From a virus: a stretch of 30,615 nucleotides of DNA. A program made the position numbers and the translations under genes. Under the pieces are notes generated by a model. The model saw nothing but the letters and a program-made list of their open reading frames with translations. It did no database searches and was not told the DNA's origin. Shown here in pieces: positions 5,609-12,821 of the stretch (positions within the stretch are counted from its first letter, which is position 1; each line of letters begins with the position of its first letter). The stretch spans positions 1-30,615 of the IMG/VR virus record IMGVR_UViG_3300033571_008486; one strand, given 5' to 3'.

Positions 5609-7513
5609 ATGGGATACCGCTACCAAGCAGATTCTACCGACGACCTATTGCGCGAGATTCATAACGCCTATCAATGGAACGACGAGTTAGGCAAAATGGA
5701 AATCGACCAAGACCTAATCGAAGCCAAGCAAGAGGCTTATCAAGCGCACAAAGAAAAACTATCGAGCGTGGGTGTTATCTACTCACGCGCCGATAGTATT
5801 ATCACAGGTGACAAGATAGAGGTCAGGGTTGACGATAATCCCGACCTAGAAACTACCGCCTACAATGACGGTAAGGCTATCGTGTTCAACGCTCATCTAC
5901 TCGAGGATATTGACGATAACACTATCGTTAGCCTTCATGGATTCAACTACCATGAGGTCGCACACGTTCTTTATACGCCACGCGAAAACTCGGAGTTAGG
6001 TAAGTGGGTCATAGAAAATCAATATCGTCGAGCCATGAACATACTCGAGGATAGTCGTATCGAGCGCTTAATTATTGCTAAGTATCCTGCCGTTCAACCG
6101 TTCGTAGAGGCTTCAACGCTTGACTACATACTCAAAGGTGATTCAAGTGAGTGGGCTTCCTTATTTATATTAATCACAGGTAGAAAATACTTAGATTATG
6201 ATATTCGTCAGGAAATCGCCACACGATTCTCACAGCAGTTCGGCAAAGCCACAGCGATATTCCTAGCAGATATTATTCATGAGTACCGCACACTCGCCTT
6301 CCCACGCGATTACGATAGAGCCAAAAGGCTTATCGCAGAGTTCGCTAAGGTTATCGGTAATGATGAGCAAAACCCACCACCTCAAGTACCACAAAACGGT
6401 AAAGGTCAATGCGACGGTCATATCGACCGCCAAATGATGAGAAAGGGTCGAGCAGAAGGTCAGAAGGAACAAGACCGACTACAAGATAAGGCTAACGCAA
6501 CCGAGAAATCTACACAGACCGAGAAGTTCGACGACATCAATGACGATAGCGTAGGGCAAGGTTACGGTACGGTTGACGATTCGGTTACTACTCAAGACGT
6601 ACAGTACGAATATACAGATAGCGAGAAGTTACTCAAAGATAAGATTAACTCCGAGTTATCTAATATAAGAAACGACGAAAACGTACGTCGTGATACCGCC
6701 GAAGTTCGTAGAGCGATTATGGATAACGACATCATGCGTTCAGGTGTTAGACCTGCTAACTATAAAAACGTGAGCGTACCTATGAACGCTACGGCGAGCG
6801 CTCGTAGATTCGCCGTAGAGTTAGAGCGTATTCGTATTGATAACGACCCTGCGTGGGAGTTAGAGGTAGAAAGCGGTAGGCTTAACGTATCTCGAGCCAT
6901 GAACGCCGACGTCAATGACATCAATAAGTTATTCGACCGTTGGAGTGAAGGTAACTCGTCTAATGATATTGAAGCGGTAATCCTAGTAGATACCTCGGGT
7001 AGCATGGGCGCTCGTATCTTTAAGACAATGGAAACGGCGTGGATTCTCAAGCGCGGTATCGAACGTATCAACGGTCGAGTAACCGTCTATAAGTTCAACC
7101 ACGATAGCCGTCTAATTTACAAAGCAGACGATAAGGCTAAGCCCGACGAGTTTAGATTCGTTGATAGTAGCGGTAGCACTAATCCGTTCAAGGCACTTAT
7201 CGAAGCCGAGCGCATACTTAACGCAAGCCGTAAAGGTATCAAGATATGCTTCATGATTACCGACGGCGAGTGGGATAGTACAGAGGTTAACGACGGTATT
7301 ATCTCTCGCATGAACGCCAACAACGTTCTAACGAGTGTCATATTCTTAGGTAGCCTTCAATGGGTCAAAGATAACGACCGAGAGCGTTACGACCAATACA
7401 TGATTACCTTACGTCATGGCGCTAAGTTCTTTAGGGTCGTTGACGAAGCCAAAGATATTCTCGACGTAGCCAAAGACCTAGTTAAATCACAGATGAAGGT
7501 CGTAAGGCGCTAA
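5609..7513 (+). CDS. CobT-like VWA protein with HEXXH motif, 634 aa
   Basis: The C-terminal third is a von Willebrand A domain with a complete MIDAS: DTSGS at 461-465, T524 in SGSTNP, and D552 in MITDG. The N-terminal part carries HEVAH at 115-119, a zinc-metallopeptidase-like motif, followed by NILEDSRIE, the helix typical of CobT/VWA-like proteins. The middle (about 255-345) is charged and rich in Q, K, D and E, probably a flexible linker, as in CobT. Starting two nt after the ATPase stop, the pair is almost certainly one ATPase-adaptor complex. Phage annotations call such genes CobT-like, but a chelatase role is unproven and no CobN-type large subunit is in the window. Confidence 0.92.
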   Translation: MGYRYQADSTDDLLREIHNAYQWNDELGKMEIDQDLIEAKQEAYQAHKEKLSSVGVIYSRADSIITGDKIEVRVDDNPDLETTAYNDGKAIVFNAHLLEDIDDNTIVSLHGFNYHEVAHVLYTPRENSELGKWVIENQYRRAMNILEDSRIERLIIAKYPAVQPFVEASTLDYILKGDSSEWASLFILITGRKYLDYDIRQEIATRFSQQFGKATAIFLADIIHEYRTLAFPRDYDRAKRLIAEFAKVIGNDEQNPPPQVPQNGKGQCDGHIDRQMMRKGRAEGQKEQDRLQDKANATEKSTQTEKFDDINDDSVGQGYGTVDDSVTTQDVQYEYTDSEKLLKDKINSELSNIRNDENVRRDTAEVRRAIMDNDIMRSGVRPANYKNVSVPMNATASARRFAVELERIRIDNDPAWELEVESGRLNVSRAMNADVNDINKLFDRWSEGNSSNDIEAVILVDTSGSMGARIFKTMETAWILKRGIERINGRVTVYKFNHDSRLIYKADDKAKPDEFRFVDSSGSTNPFKALIEAERILNASRKGIKICFMITDGEWDSTEVNDGIISRMNANNVLTSVIFLGSLQWVKDNDRERYDQYMITLRHGAKFFRVVDEAKDILDVAKDLVKSQMKVVRR

Positions 7514-7521
7514 TAAGGTTG

Positions 7522-7565
7522 GCGCGGTGGGCTATCCCTTCCCCCCACCGCGCTTCAACACAAAC
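7522..7565 (+). terminator. GC-rich hairpin plus half palindrome (degenerate copy 5)
   Basis: GCGCGGTGGG (7522-7531) pairs perfectly with CCCACCGCGC (7544-7553). No T-run follows, so termination may be weak or attenuating. TCAACACAAAC at 7555-7565 is exactly the right end of the palindrome family, but there is no left arm and no TGTGGATAAC element, so the next genes may rely on read-through. Confidence 0.5.
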
Positions 7566-7597
7566 CCGCAAACGGAAGGATTACAGAAGCAGGGATT

Positions 7598-7798
7598 ATG
7601 GAAATAGAAATAGCAGAGGAAACAAATATAGATTACAAACAACTACTGAGGGATACGCTACTCAAGATAGTCGGCGCAACCGAAGCAAGTGACCACCCTC
7701 AAGCAGAATATCTAACTAACTTAGCGCATACCGCTATTGACTATTCGTTCTACTTAGAGGATACTTCGAAGCAGTACCAAATACGAAAGGGAAACTAA
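7598..7798 (+). CDS. Hypothetical small protein, 66 aa
   Basis: The family is not recognised. It is a short acidic, largely helical protein without Cys or membrane segments (EIAEETNIDYKQLLRDTL at the start). The ATG at 7598 has only AGGGA 2 nt upstream, so the initiation signal is unusual. Its TAA is one base before the next ATG, which places it at the head of the small-gene chain 7598-10022. Confidence 0.7.
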   Translation: MEIEIAEETNIDYKQLLRDTLLKIVGATEASDHPQAEYLTNLAHTAIDYSFYLEDTSKQYQIRKGN

Positions 7799-7799
7799 T

Positions 7800-8111
7800 A
7801 TGGGTGCTATGAAAGACTTACTACTATCGGGTCAATACCAAGACGTAGTAAAGAAATATATGGAAGGAGATAGCGACGCTATCTACCTAATCGATACCGC
7901 AATAGGCGCAAGCCTTGACCTTATGGCGCTACGAAACGATACCGACGAGCGCTTAACCGAGTTATTTGATTACCACGACACAAGAGGTGAGATAGATGAG
8001 GCGGTTGATAGTATCGAGCCATACGCAGATAGGCTAGGATTACGAGCGCCTATATTCGACGAAGCCGACGAACGTGACCTTGAAAACGGTTACGGATTAG
8101 ACGGTGAATAA
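7800..8111 (+). CDS. Hypothetical acidic protein, 103 aa
   Basis: The family is not recognised. It is acidic throughout, with predicted helices and a hydrophobic AIYLIDTAIGASLDLMAL near residues 27-44 that is too polar to be a clear membrane segment. The Shine-Dalgarno AAAGGGA lies 8 nt before the ATG. The stop overlaps the next start as TAATG, indicating coupled translation. Confidence 0.75.
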   Translation: MGAMKDLLLSGQYQDVVKKYMEGDSDAIYLIDTAIGASLDLMALRNDTDERLTELFDYHDTRGEIDEAVDSIEPYADRLGLRAPIFDEADERDLENGYGLDGE

Positions 8112-8200
8112 TGGCAACGTGTACATGGTGCGGTGACGAGCAAAGCCCTTACGCGTGGGATAACCACAAGTGTATCGAGCCCGACGAAACCGACGAGTGA
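8111..8200 (+). CDS. Zinc-finger-like micro-protein, 29 aa
   Basis: A 29-codon frame starts at ATG 8111 (overlapping the previous TAA) and ends at TGA 8198-8200. It contains CTWC near the N-terminus and HKC near residue 20, enough to ligate one zinc, followed by an acidic tail. Its placement, with a TAATG junction upstream and a GTGA junction downstream, supports a real gene despite its size. Confidence 0.6.
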   Translation: MATCTWCGDEQSPYAWDNHKCIEPDETDE

Positions 8201-8349
8201 GATTCTCAAAGACCGCAGAGCAACTACGGCGTATCCTCGAGTTACGCCGTAGTAATGCGAGTGTTCCAATTAGAAACAAGAAGTTATATAATAGAAAGCC
8301 CAAGTACAAGCCCGACTACAAGAAAGATTCGAACCCTGATGGTAACTGA
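8197..8349 (+). CDS. Basic micro-protein, 50 aa
   Basis: The GTG at 8197 overlaps the preceding TGA (GTGA), the usual coupling geometry here. The product is strongly basic, with RRILELRR near the N-terminus and KKLYNRKPKYKPDYKK further on, which suggests nucleic-acid binding. A competing reading would begin the next gene at ATG 8255 in another frame, but that start has no Shine-Dalgarno. I prefer this frame with the next gene starting at 8339. Confidence 0.5.
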   Translation: MRFSKTAEQLRRILELRRSNASVPIRNKKLYNRKPKYKPDYKKDSNPDGN

Positions 8350-8776
8350 GTACGATAACTACGGTAACGAGATTATTGACGCTGAGATTATTAGCGAGAG
8401 TGACGACGACGGCGTAGAGGAATTACCGCCGTTATGGAACGAGGTTGGACACCACCTTCAAACAAGATTCGATAAGCCCATACCACTAGCCATGATAGAC
8501 CCATGCTTAGAGGCTATCGAGAGAGCAAATAATGGCGAGTGGGATTCAATGATTAAACTACCTGACGGAAATCTATACAAAGGAGAGCCCGAAGCCAGCG
8601 TCAAGACTATGGTGGATAGCCACGCGCTTCACCAATGGATACCAAATCAAAAACTAATAACTATCCACGACAACGAGGGAAATATTGTGTGGCAAGGGTA
8701 CGGAGAGAAACTAACTCTTGCTGAAGGAAAAATAGAAGGTGGAGAGAGTCTATTTGAAAGTGGAGAGAATAAATGA
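8339..8776 (+). CDS. Hypothetical acidic protein, 145 aa
   Basis: The family is not recognised. The ATG at 8339 overlaps the preceding stop by 11 nt, as in several other gene pairs of this window. An in-frame ATG at 8255 would add 28 residues that conflict with the upstream frame. The N-terminus is acidic (IIDAEIISESDDDG) and the C-terminus has beta-like segments (KLITIHDNEGNIVWQGYG). The gene ends in an ATGA overlap with the next. Confidence 0.65.
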   Translation: MVTEYDNYGNEIIDAEIISESDDDGVEELPPLWNEVGHHLQTRFDKPIPLAMIDPCLEAIERANNGEWDSMIKLPDGNLYKGEPEASVKTMVDSHALHQWIPNQKLITIHDNEGNIVWQGYGEKLTLAEGKIEGGESLFESGENK

Positions 8777-8913
8777 GAGATAACGTTGGAAATGAGATTC
8801 TTTATACCCCCGCTGAAGAGCCAGCTCAACGCTGCGGGTGTGGCGGGTGTACCTGCCAACAAGAGAGTTCAAATATAGAAAACGAATTACCTATTGTAAA
8901 GAAAGATAATTAA
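8773..8913 (+). CDS. Cys-cluster micro-protein, 46 aa
   Basis: The frame runs from the ATG at 8773 (ATGA overlap) to TAA 8911-8913. Residues 21-28 read CGCGGCTC, four Cys in eight residues, suggesting tight metal binding similar in style to metallothioneins or zinc knuckles. The flanks are polar and probably disordered. The start is supported only by coupling to the upstream gene; GGAGAG lies 5 nt upstream. Confidence 0.6.
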   Translation: MRDNVGNEILYTPAEEPAQRCGCGGCTCQQESSNIENELPIVKKDN

Positions 8914-9056
8914 TGGAGTGCTCACGTTGCTTAATTGATTACGACAACGGAGAGGTTGTGATTCCTGACGGCATGGCTATTGACGAGGCGGTTACTGCGG
9001 GTGTAGCGTTCTGCGTAATGTGTATAGTTCCGCAAGGGGACAAGCCACCGTTCTAA
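8913..9056 (+). CDS. Zinc-ribbon micro-protein, 47 aa
   Basis: The ATG at 8913 overlaps the previous TAA. CSRC at residues 3-6 and CVMC at 34-37 form a four-Cys set typical of a zinc ribbon, separated by a short acidic segment. The gene ends at TAA 9054-9056, eleven nt before the next start. It is one of a run of zinc-binding micro-proteins in this arm. Confidence 0.65.
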   Translation: MECSRCLIDYDNGEVVIPDGMAIDEAVTAGVAFCVMCIVPQGDKPPF

Positions 9057-9066
9057 GGAGAGAAAG

Positions 9067-9489
9067 ATTCAGACGTTCTTACCGCTTCCTGACTTTAAAG
9101 AGAGCGCTAGAGTTCTCGACGATAAAAGATTAGGTAAGCAGAGAGTAGAAGCCTACCAAGTCATGCGTGTATTAGCAGGTATGACAAAAGGTTGGCGAAA
9201 CCACCCCGCCGTTCTTATGTGGAGAGATTATGAAGGCGCACTATACGAATACGGCAGATTAGTTTGTGTTGAGTGGCGCGAACGAGGCTTCCAAGATTCC
9301 CTGTTAGAGCAATTCCCTAAAGATAGGGTAATATTGCCAGCATGGCTAGGTTACGACAAGTTCCACACGTCGCACCAAGCCAACCTCGTAAGAAAGTTGC
9401 CCGAACATTATCGCAAATACTTTCCCGAGGTAGATGAAACATTACCGTACTATTGGCCAACAAAGGAGACAACATGGCTCGCAAAGTAG
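9067..9489 (+). CDS. Pyrimidine-dimer DNA glycosylase-family protein with ATT start, 140 aa
   Basis: The product matches the MSMEG_6728 / pyrimidine dimer DNA glycosylase family (Pyr_excise) along its length: QTFLPLPDF at the N-terminus, ARVLDDKRLGKQRVEAYQ, GWRNHPAVLMW, and RVILPAWLGYDKFHTSHQ near the C-terminus. The family normally begins MQTFLP, and here the codon at the Met position is ATT (9067), preceded by TAAGGAGAG at proper spacing. The first ATG in frame (9163) would delete 32 conserved residues. It may repair UV damage in phage DNA, but T4 endonuclease V-like activity is not shown for all members. Confidence 0.85.
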   Translation: MQTFLPLPDFKESARVLDDKRLGKQRVEAYQVMRVLAGMTKGWRNHPAVLMWRDYEGALYEYGRLVCVEWRERGFQDSLLEQFPKDRVILPAWLGYDKFHTSHQANLVRKLPEHYRKYFPEVDETLPYYWPTKETTWLAK

Positions 9490-9779
9490 AACGCACGTTC
9501 AAAGCAACACTCATGAAAAACACCGTTAAAGGTGGCGCATGGAAGGTCACTTACATCATTACCGAAAGTCGTAGCAACGGACTCGGTGGGTATGACGACA
9601 TTGAAATTGATAACAACGTAACCGCGTGGGCTAACGCCAGCGCAGGTAAGCGTTATATTAAAGAGAGGGTTCAGCAGTTGACCCCACGCAAGAGCGTTAA
9701 GCTCGCTGTTGTTAACGAAGATGAGAACGGAAAGCCAGTAAAGATTCAAGGTACTCTAATTTATAAGCAGGAGTCTTAA
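9474..9779 (+). CDS. Hypothetical basic protein, 101 aa
   Basis: The family is not recognised. The ATG at 9474 has a good Shine-Dalgarno (AAAGGAGAC) and overlaps the previous gene by 16 nt; a TTG at 9453 in frame is less likely. The protein is basic with beta-like segments (WKVTYIITESRS; KLAVVNEDENGKPVKIQG), so a small nucleic-acid-binding fold is possible but unproven. Confidence 0.75.
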   Translation: MARKVERTFKATLMKNTVKGGAWKVTYIITESRSNGLGGYDDIEIDNNVTAWANASAGKRYIKERVQQLTPRKSVKLAVVNEDENGKPVKIQGTLIYKQES

Positions 9780-9781
9780 AA

Positions 9782-9883
9782 TTGAGTAGGATAGTACCTG
9801 AGCCATTGTGGGATAGGCCGATGCCCAATATCCCCGATGAAGAGATTTACGAAGAAGGAGATGATGACGATTATGAAGATTAA
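9782..9883 (+). CDS. Micro-protein with acidic tail, 33 aa (TTG start)
   Basis: A TTG at 9782 with CAGGAG nine nt upstream opens a 33-codon frame ending at TAA 9881-9883. The C-terminus is highly acidic (EEGDDDDYED). It fills an otherwise empty gap and overlaps the next gene by 11 nt, which fits the local pattern. An internal ATG at 9821 is an alternative start. Confidence 0.45.
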   Translation: MSRIVPEPLWDRPMPNIPDEEIYEEGDDDDYED

Positions 9884-10022
9884 AGAGGAACTTGTAGCGT
9901 TGTTTCTTCGTAGGAGAGCGGATAAAGCATTTAAATTAGTGACTTGCTATCATTGTTCAAGAACTATGGTGGTCACCAAAGAGAACCTACGAACGCAGAA
10001 CTACTGTACCTCATGTAAATAG
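9873..10022 (+). CDS. Zinc-ribbon micro-protein, 49 aa
   Basis: The product has a basic N-terminal helix followed by CYHC and CTSC, a classic two-knuckle zinc ribbon of the size seen in phage transcription-associated micro-proteins. The ATG at 9873 is downstream of AAGGAG (9855-9860) at long spacing; ATGs at 9861, 9864 or 9837 are possible but fit the Shine-Dalgarno worse. It is the last gene of the left arm. Confidence 0.65.
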   Translation: MKIKEELVALFLRRRADKAFKLVTCYHCSRTMVVTKENLRTQNYCTSCK

Positions 10023-10032
10023 TTTTTTGTCC

Positions 10033-10059
10033 GCGTTGGGTTTCTTGCTTCCCCAACGC
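10033..10059. repeat. Hairpin related to the palindrome core
   Basis: GCGTTGGG (10033-10040) pairs with CCCAACGC (10052-10059) around an 11-nt loop and follows a T-run (10023-10029). The GTTGGG/CCCAAC core is shared with palindromes 1-3, but GTTTGT is not, so it may be a distant relative or simply a terminator. Confidence 0.45.
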
Positions 10060-10099
10060 ACCCACTCGCGTCAGGGTCGCCTCTACCCCTAACGCAAAG

Positions 10100-10133
10100 A
10101 AAGGCCACCTAGTTTCGGGTCTAGGTGGCCTTT
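10100..10133. terminator. Bidirectional terminator between the convergent arms
   Basis: A perfect 13-bp stem pairs 10100-10112 with 10121-10133 around an 8-nt loop. T-rich sequence follows on the + strand (TTTCTGTTT, starting inside the stem) and CCTTTCTTTG follows on the - strand, so it can end transcription from both sides. Confidence 0.9.
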
Positions 10134-10145
10134 CTGTTTAAGTCT

Positions 10146-10274
10146 TTAATGACCTGTTAGCGAGCGCCATATATCGACGCTTATCTTATTTGCTATGTAA
10201 AGAGCGAATAGGTTTGTAATAAGTTGTGGAATTAGCCAATTAGTTGTTTTTTTTACTGGTGTTAAGACGGCCAT
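10146..10274 (-). CDS. Single-pass membrane micro-protein, 42 aa
   Basis: On the - strand an ATG at 10274 with GGAG seven nt upstream opens a 42-codon frame ending at 10146. It overlaps the end of the preceding gene by 13 nt. Residues 13-29 (beginning WLIPQLITNLFALYIA) form one hydrophobic helix flanked by Lys on both sides. It is the last gene of the RNR operon, 12 nt before the convergent terminator. It could anchor or assist the secreted protein encoded upstream, or be a holin-like peptide; neither can be shown. Confidence 0.65.
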   Translation of the reverse strand: MAVLTPVKKTTNWLIPQLITNLFALYIANKISVDIWRSLTGH

Positions 10275-10690
10275 TTTACTTCTCCATTAACTACGAATAC
10301 CAATCCTAGAGAGTCTCCCTGAGATAAATAAACTTCGTTGATTCCTGTTTGAGCCCAACCCCACTCATTAAATAGTGGGATAGCCCTGTGCTTTTTAATT
10401 AAAACTGCCCAATATGCTTCTGCTGGTGGCATGTCCTTGCATGATTCGAGCTCTGGAGCTGGCATTCCGTTGACCCTACATACGACAGCATTTCCATATT
10501 TAACTGTGCCTTCTATTTTATAATCGGCATTTCTTAATAGAACTAAAGCATTTGTATTGTCTGGCGACGGGATGCAGCTGGAGCTCACCTGGTTTCCGCC
10601 GCCATCAACGTGTAGGTTTATACACTTCTCTGGCTGATTAACATAAAATAGCCCGCCTACAATTAGAACAAGACTTACAAATATTTTCAT
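10262..10690 (-). CDS. Secreted transcobalamin-like (DUF4430-type) protein, 142 aa
   Basis: I start at the ATG at 10690, which overlaps the RNR stop as ATGA; an upstream start six codons earlier has no support. Residues 1-16 (MKIFVSLVLIVGGLFY) form a signal or anchor segment. The rest resembles the transcobalamin C-terminal-like/DUF4430 fold of actinobacterial secreted proteins: NALVLLRNADYKIEG, VVCRVNGMPAP, PPAEAYWAVL, WGWAQTG and LSQGDSLGLVF. Four Cys residues suggest disulfides. Coupling to a B12-dependent enzyme makes a cobalamin link attractive, but DUF4430 proteins are not all B12 binders. The family call is from recalled patterns only. Confidence 0.6.
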   Translation of the reverse strand: MKIFVSLVLIVGGLFYVNQPEKCINLHVDGGGNQVSSSCIPSPDNTNALVLLRNADYKIEGTVKYGNAVVCRVNGMPAPELESCKDMPPAEAYWAVLIKKHRAIPLFNEWGWAQTGINEVYLSQGDSLGLVFVVNGEVKWPS

Positions 10691-12714
10691 TGTTGTGGGA
10701 TTTCGCAATAATCAGTTGAACAATACTTTTCACCTATTGCGTCCGCGGCCATACCTGCATAAACGTCAACAAAGTCAATAGGCAATAACTTGAAGGCATA
10801 CTTTTCGTATTCTGCTTCGGTTATCTGTGTGTAAGGCATTTGCGGGTAAGTCTCGTTCCCCATTGGTAAAAAGGAAACGGTTTTGAGTTGCCCGTCAAAC
10901 ATGTGTAGAACTGTTCCTACGGCGTCTTTTTCAGTATTTGCATTAAAGGATACTGTAACGCTGACGCTGTTGTCTGACCAATATCGCTGTGCAGTAGCCG
11001 CAAGCGACATCTTTTCATAGATTGAAACATCTTTCTCTGACCGTAGCGCCTCTGATTTGATGGGGAAGTAAACGACGCTAGTTGTCTTGGGAGATTCGGA
11101 AGCCTTTTCTATTTTATAACCCGACGCTTTAAATAAAGGTAACATTGGGTCTTCATTAGAGAAACGGATTGCACGTAGGAAGTATTTGCCGCCAGGAGTC
11201 CAGTGAACCCCAGGAGATTCTCCCGCTAATATAGAAACGGTACCGCTAGGCTTAACAGTGGTAGTTTTAATTGATTCTCGAATGCCAAGCCACTCTGAGT
11301 ATGTGCGGTCGTAGTCTTGAATTGTTTTATACCCCTCGTCCATCCACTCACGAAGTTCAGGCATACCTACGCGGTCAGCAAAGTTAGCCACTCCAGACAT
11401 AGAGGTTCCAATACGACGATTTCGTTGCATGATTGCGTTAGTTTCTTCCCAGTGGGTAGGAAGCAATGTGACGGTCTTTGCATAGAGATAGGCAAACTTT
11501 AGAGTACGCAGGTAATCTTCTTTAGATTCATGGCGATTGAGGTAAGTTTCAACCAGAGTACAGCACTCAAAAGATTCTAGCGATTGTTCAGCGCACGGAT
11601 TGTACCCAGCAGCTCGATGGTCTTTATTGTTGATTGGGTCTATAAGTCGGCCATACTGACGAGTAACATCCATCCAGATAACACCAGGCTCACCGTTTAA
11701 GGCAATACCCTCAACTATGTGGTCTAATTTAGAACCCACAGATACTTCTACAGAGTTGTTAGACATCCAGGCCCAGCCAGGAGCTGCAGCTTCGTATGAG
11801 TTGCGCTCAGGGAAAGCCTTTGCGTTCTTTAAATTTAAAAAGTCTTGGTCATCGAGTCGGCCCATTAACAGCTCAGCACTGCGGCGGACATTGCCAGATA
11901 CAACGCAGACTCCAATTAGATTACCCAAATCTGCTATATCTACTCTTGTTAATTTAGAACCCGCCTTCTTTTTATTAAAGATGCGTCGCACGTGATTGTG
12001 GAGCTTCTCTAGAGGTTCATGGCCCGCAGCTGTGCCGCCAAAGGTTTTGATGGGGGTACCCGCTGGTCTAATTAAAGAATAATCAAATACATAAATAGGC
12101 TGTTCTGGTTTTAAGTAGGAGTTAATCAGGGTACTTACTGACTCAACCCATCCCTCCCTGGTATCTGGAATCTGGATTGTGACCTCAGGCAGTTTTGGCT
12201 CGTAAATCAAAAAGTCCTTGTCTGCACCCTTGTCATCAAATCCGACTCCAACGCCCAACATTGATGCTTCCATGAGGAAAGCAAACGGTTTAGCGGGGTC
12301 CAACTTAGTCATACTAGAGGTAGACACAAAGGCACAGTTCTGTAAAGCCGCGGAGTTTTTCTGCTCGTTGACCAGTGGTGTTCCCATAACCCATAGACCT
12401 CGTCCTGGGGGTGTCCACTTTAAATTAAATAAACGGTCAAAGGCTTCCTTAGCCGAGGCTTGAGCTCTGCTGTCATTCCAAGGTAGACGATTGGTTTTGC
12501 AGTGGTCTTTTTGTAGGGAATACATGCCCTCGATTACTCGCTGGCATACATCCACCCAAGTCTCTTTGGTTCCGTCCTCTTTTAGTCGGGAGTATGTTCT
12601 AAGGAAAGTAATCTCACCCACCGAGTTGCCCGCCGCATCTTTATAACCCCAAGGTACTTTCTTACTGCGGTAATCCTTTAGGAATTCTTCTGTTAGTCGG
12701 AAACTCAGTGCCAT
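10687..12714 (-). CDS. nrdJ: Adenosylcobalamin-dependent class II ribonucleoside-triphosphate reductase, 675 aa
   Basis: This is a monomeric class II RNR of the Lactobacillus RTPR type, which reduces NTPs to dNTPs with adenosylcobalamin. Active-site residues by alignment to RTPR motifs are C127 (QNCAF), C374 with E376 in NPCAEQ (thiyl radical and proton transfer), C385 exactly 11 residues later, and the C-terminal redox pair C665/C670. The segment TVKPSGTVSILAGESPGVHW is typical. The length is slightly below that of bacterial RTPR. The ATG at 12714 has AGAGGAGAG upstream. A 107-nt leader separates it from the upstream gene and it overlaps the downstream secreted protein by 4 nt. It provides dNTPs for phage replication independent of oxygen. 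Confidence 0.96.
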   Translation of the reverse strand: MALSFRLTEEFLKDYRSKKVPWGYKDAAGNSVGEITFLRTYSRLKEDGTKETWVDVCQRVIEGMYSLQKDHCKTNRLPWNDSRAQASAKEAFDRLFNLKWTPPGRGLWVMGTPLVNEQKNSAALQNCAFVSTSSMTKLDPAKPFAFLMEASMLGVGVGFDDKGADKDFLIYEPKLPEVTIQIPDTREGWVESVSTLINSYLKPEQPIYVFDYSLIRPAGTPIKTFGGTAAGHEPLEKLHNHVRRIFNKKKAGSKLTRVDIADLGNLIGVCVVSGNVRRSAELLMGRLDDQDFLNLKNAKAFPERNSYEAAAPGWAWMSNNSVEVSVGSKLDHIVEGIALNGEPGVIWMDVTRQYGRLIDPINNKDHRAAGYNPCAEQSLESFECCTLVETYLNRHESKEDYLRTLKFAYLYAKTVTLLPTHWEETNAIMQRNRRIGTSMSGVANFADRVGMPELREWMDEGYKTIQDYDRTYSEWLGIRESIKTTTVKPSGTVSILAGESPGVHWTPGGKYFLRAIRFSNEDPMLPLFKASGYKIEKASESPKTTSVVYFPIKSEALRSEKDVSIYEKMSLAATAQRYWSDNSVSVTVSFNANTEKDAVGTVLHMFDGQLKTVSFLPMGNETYPQMPYTQITEAEYEKYAFKLLPIDFVDVYAGMAADAIGEKYCSTDYCEIPQQ

Positions 12715-12821
12715 ATTCTCTCCTCTGTTAAAAAGTTAATTCTACTAGTGCGATACATCTATTTAGAAACTATGTTGTTCCAGGGTATTGCAGGGTTCTC
12801 TTATATGATAATAAGAAATCC

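Noticed and set aside
8326-8341. tRNA T-loop-like sequence GATTCGAACC (GGTTCGAATC on the - strand)
   Set aside because: The flanking five bases do not pair as a T-stem, no acceptor or anticodon arm is found, and the site lies inside overlapping coding frames.
9262-9271. GTTTGTGTTG, the palindrome end motif, inside the glycosylase-family gene
   Set aside because: It encodes ordinary residues of a conserved protein, has no partner arm nearby and no promoter-like element, so chance is sufficient.
12715-12821. Possible cobalamin riboswitch ahead of the B12-dependent RNR
   Set aside because: The leader is only 107 nt, lacks a recognisable B12-box, and shows just a 6-bp hairpin; it is too short for the known class.
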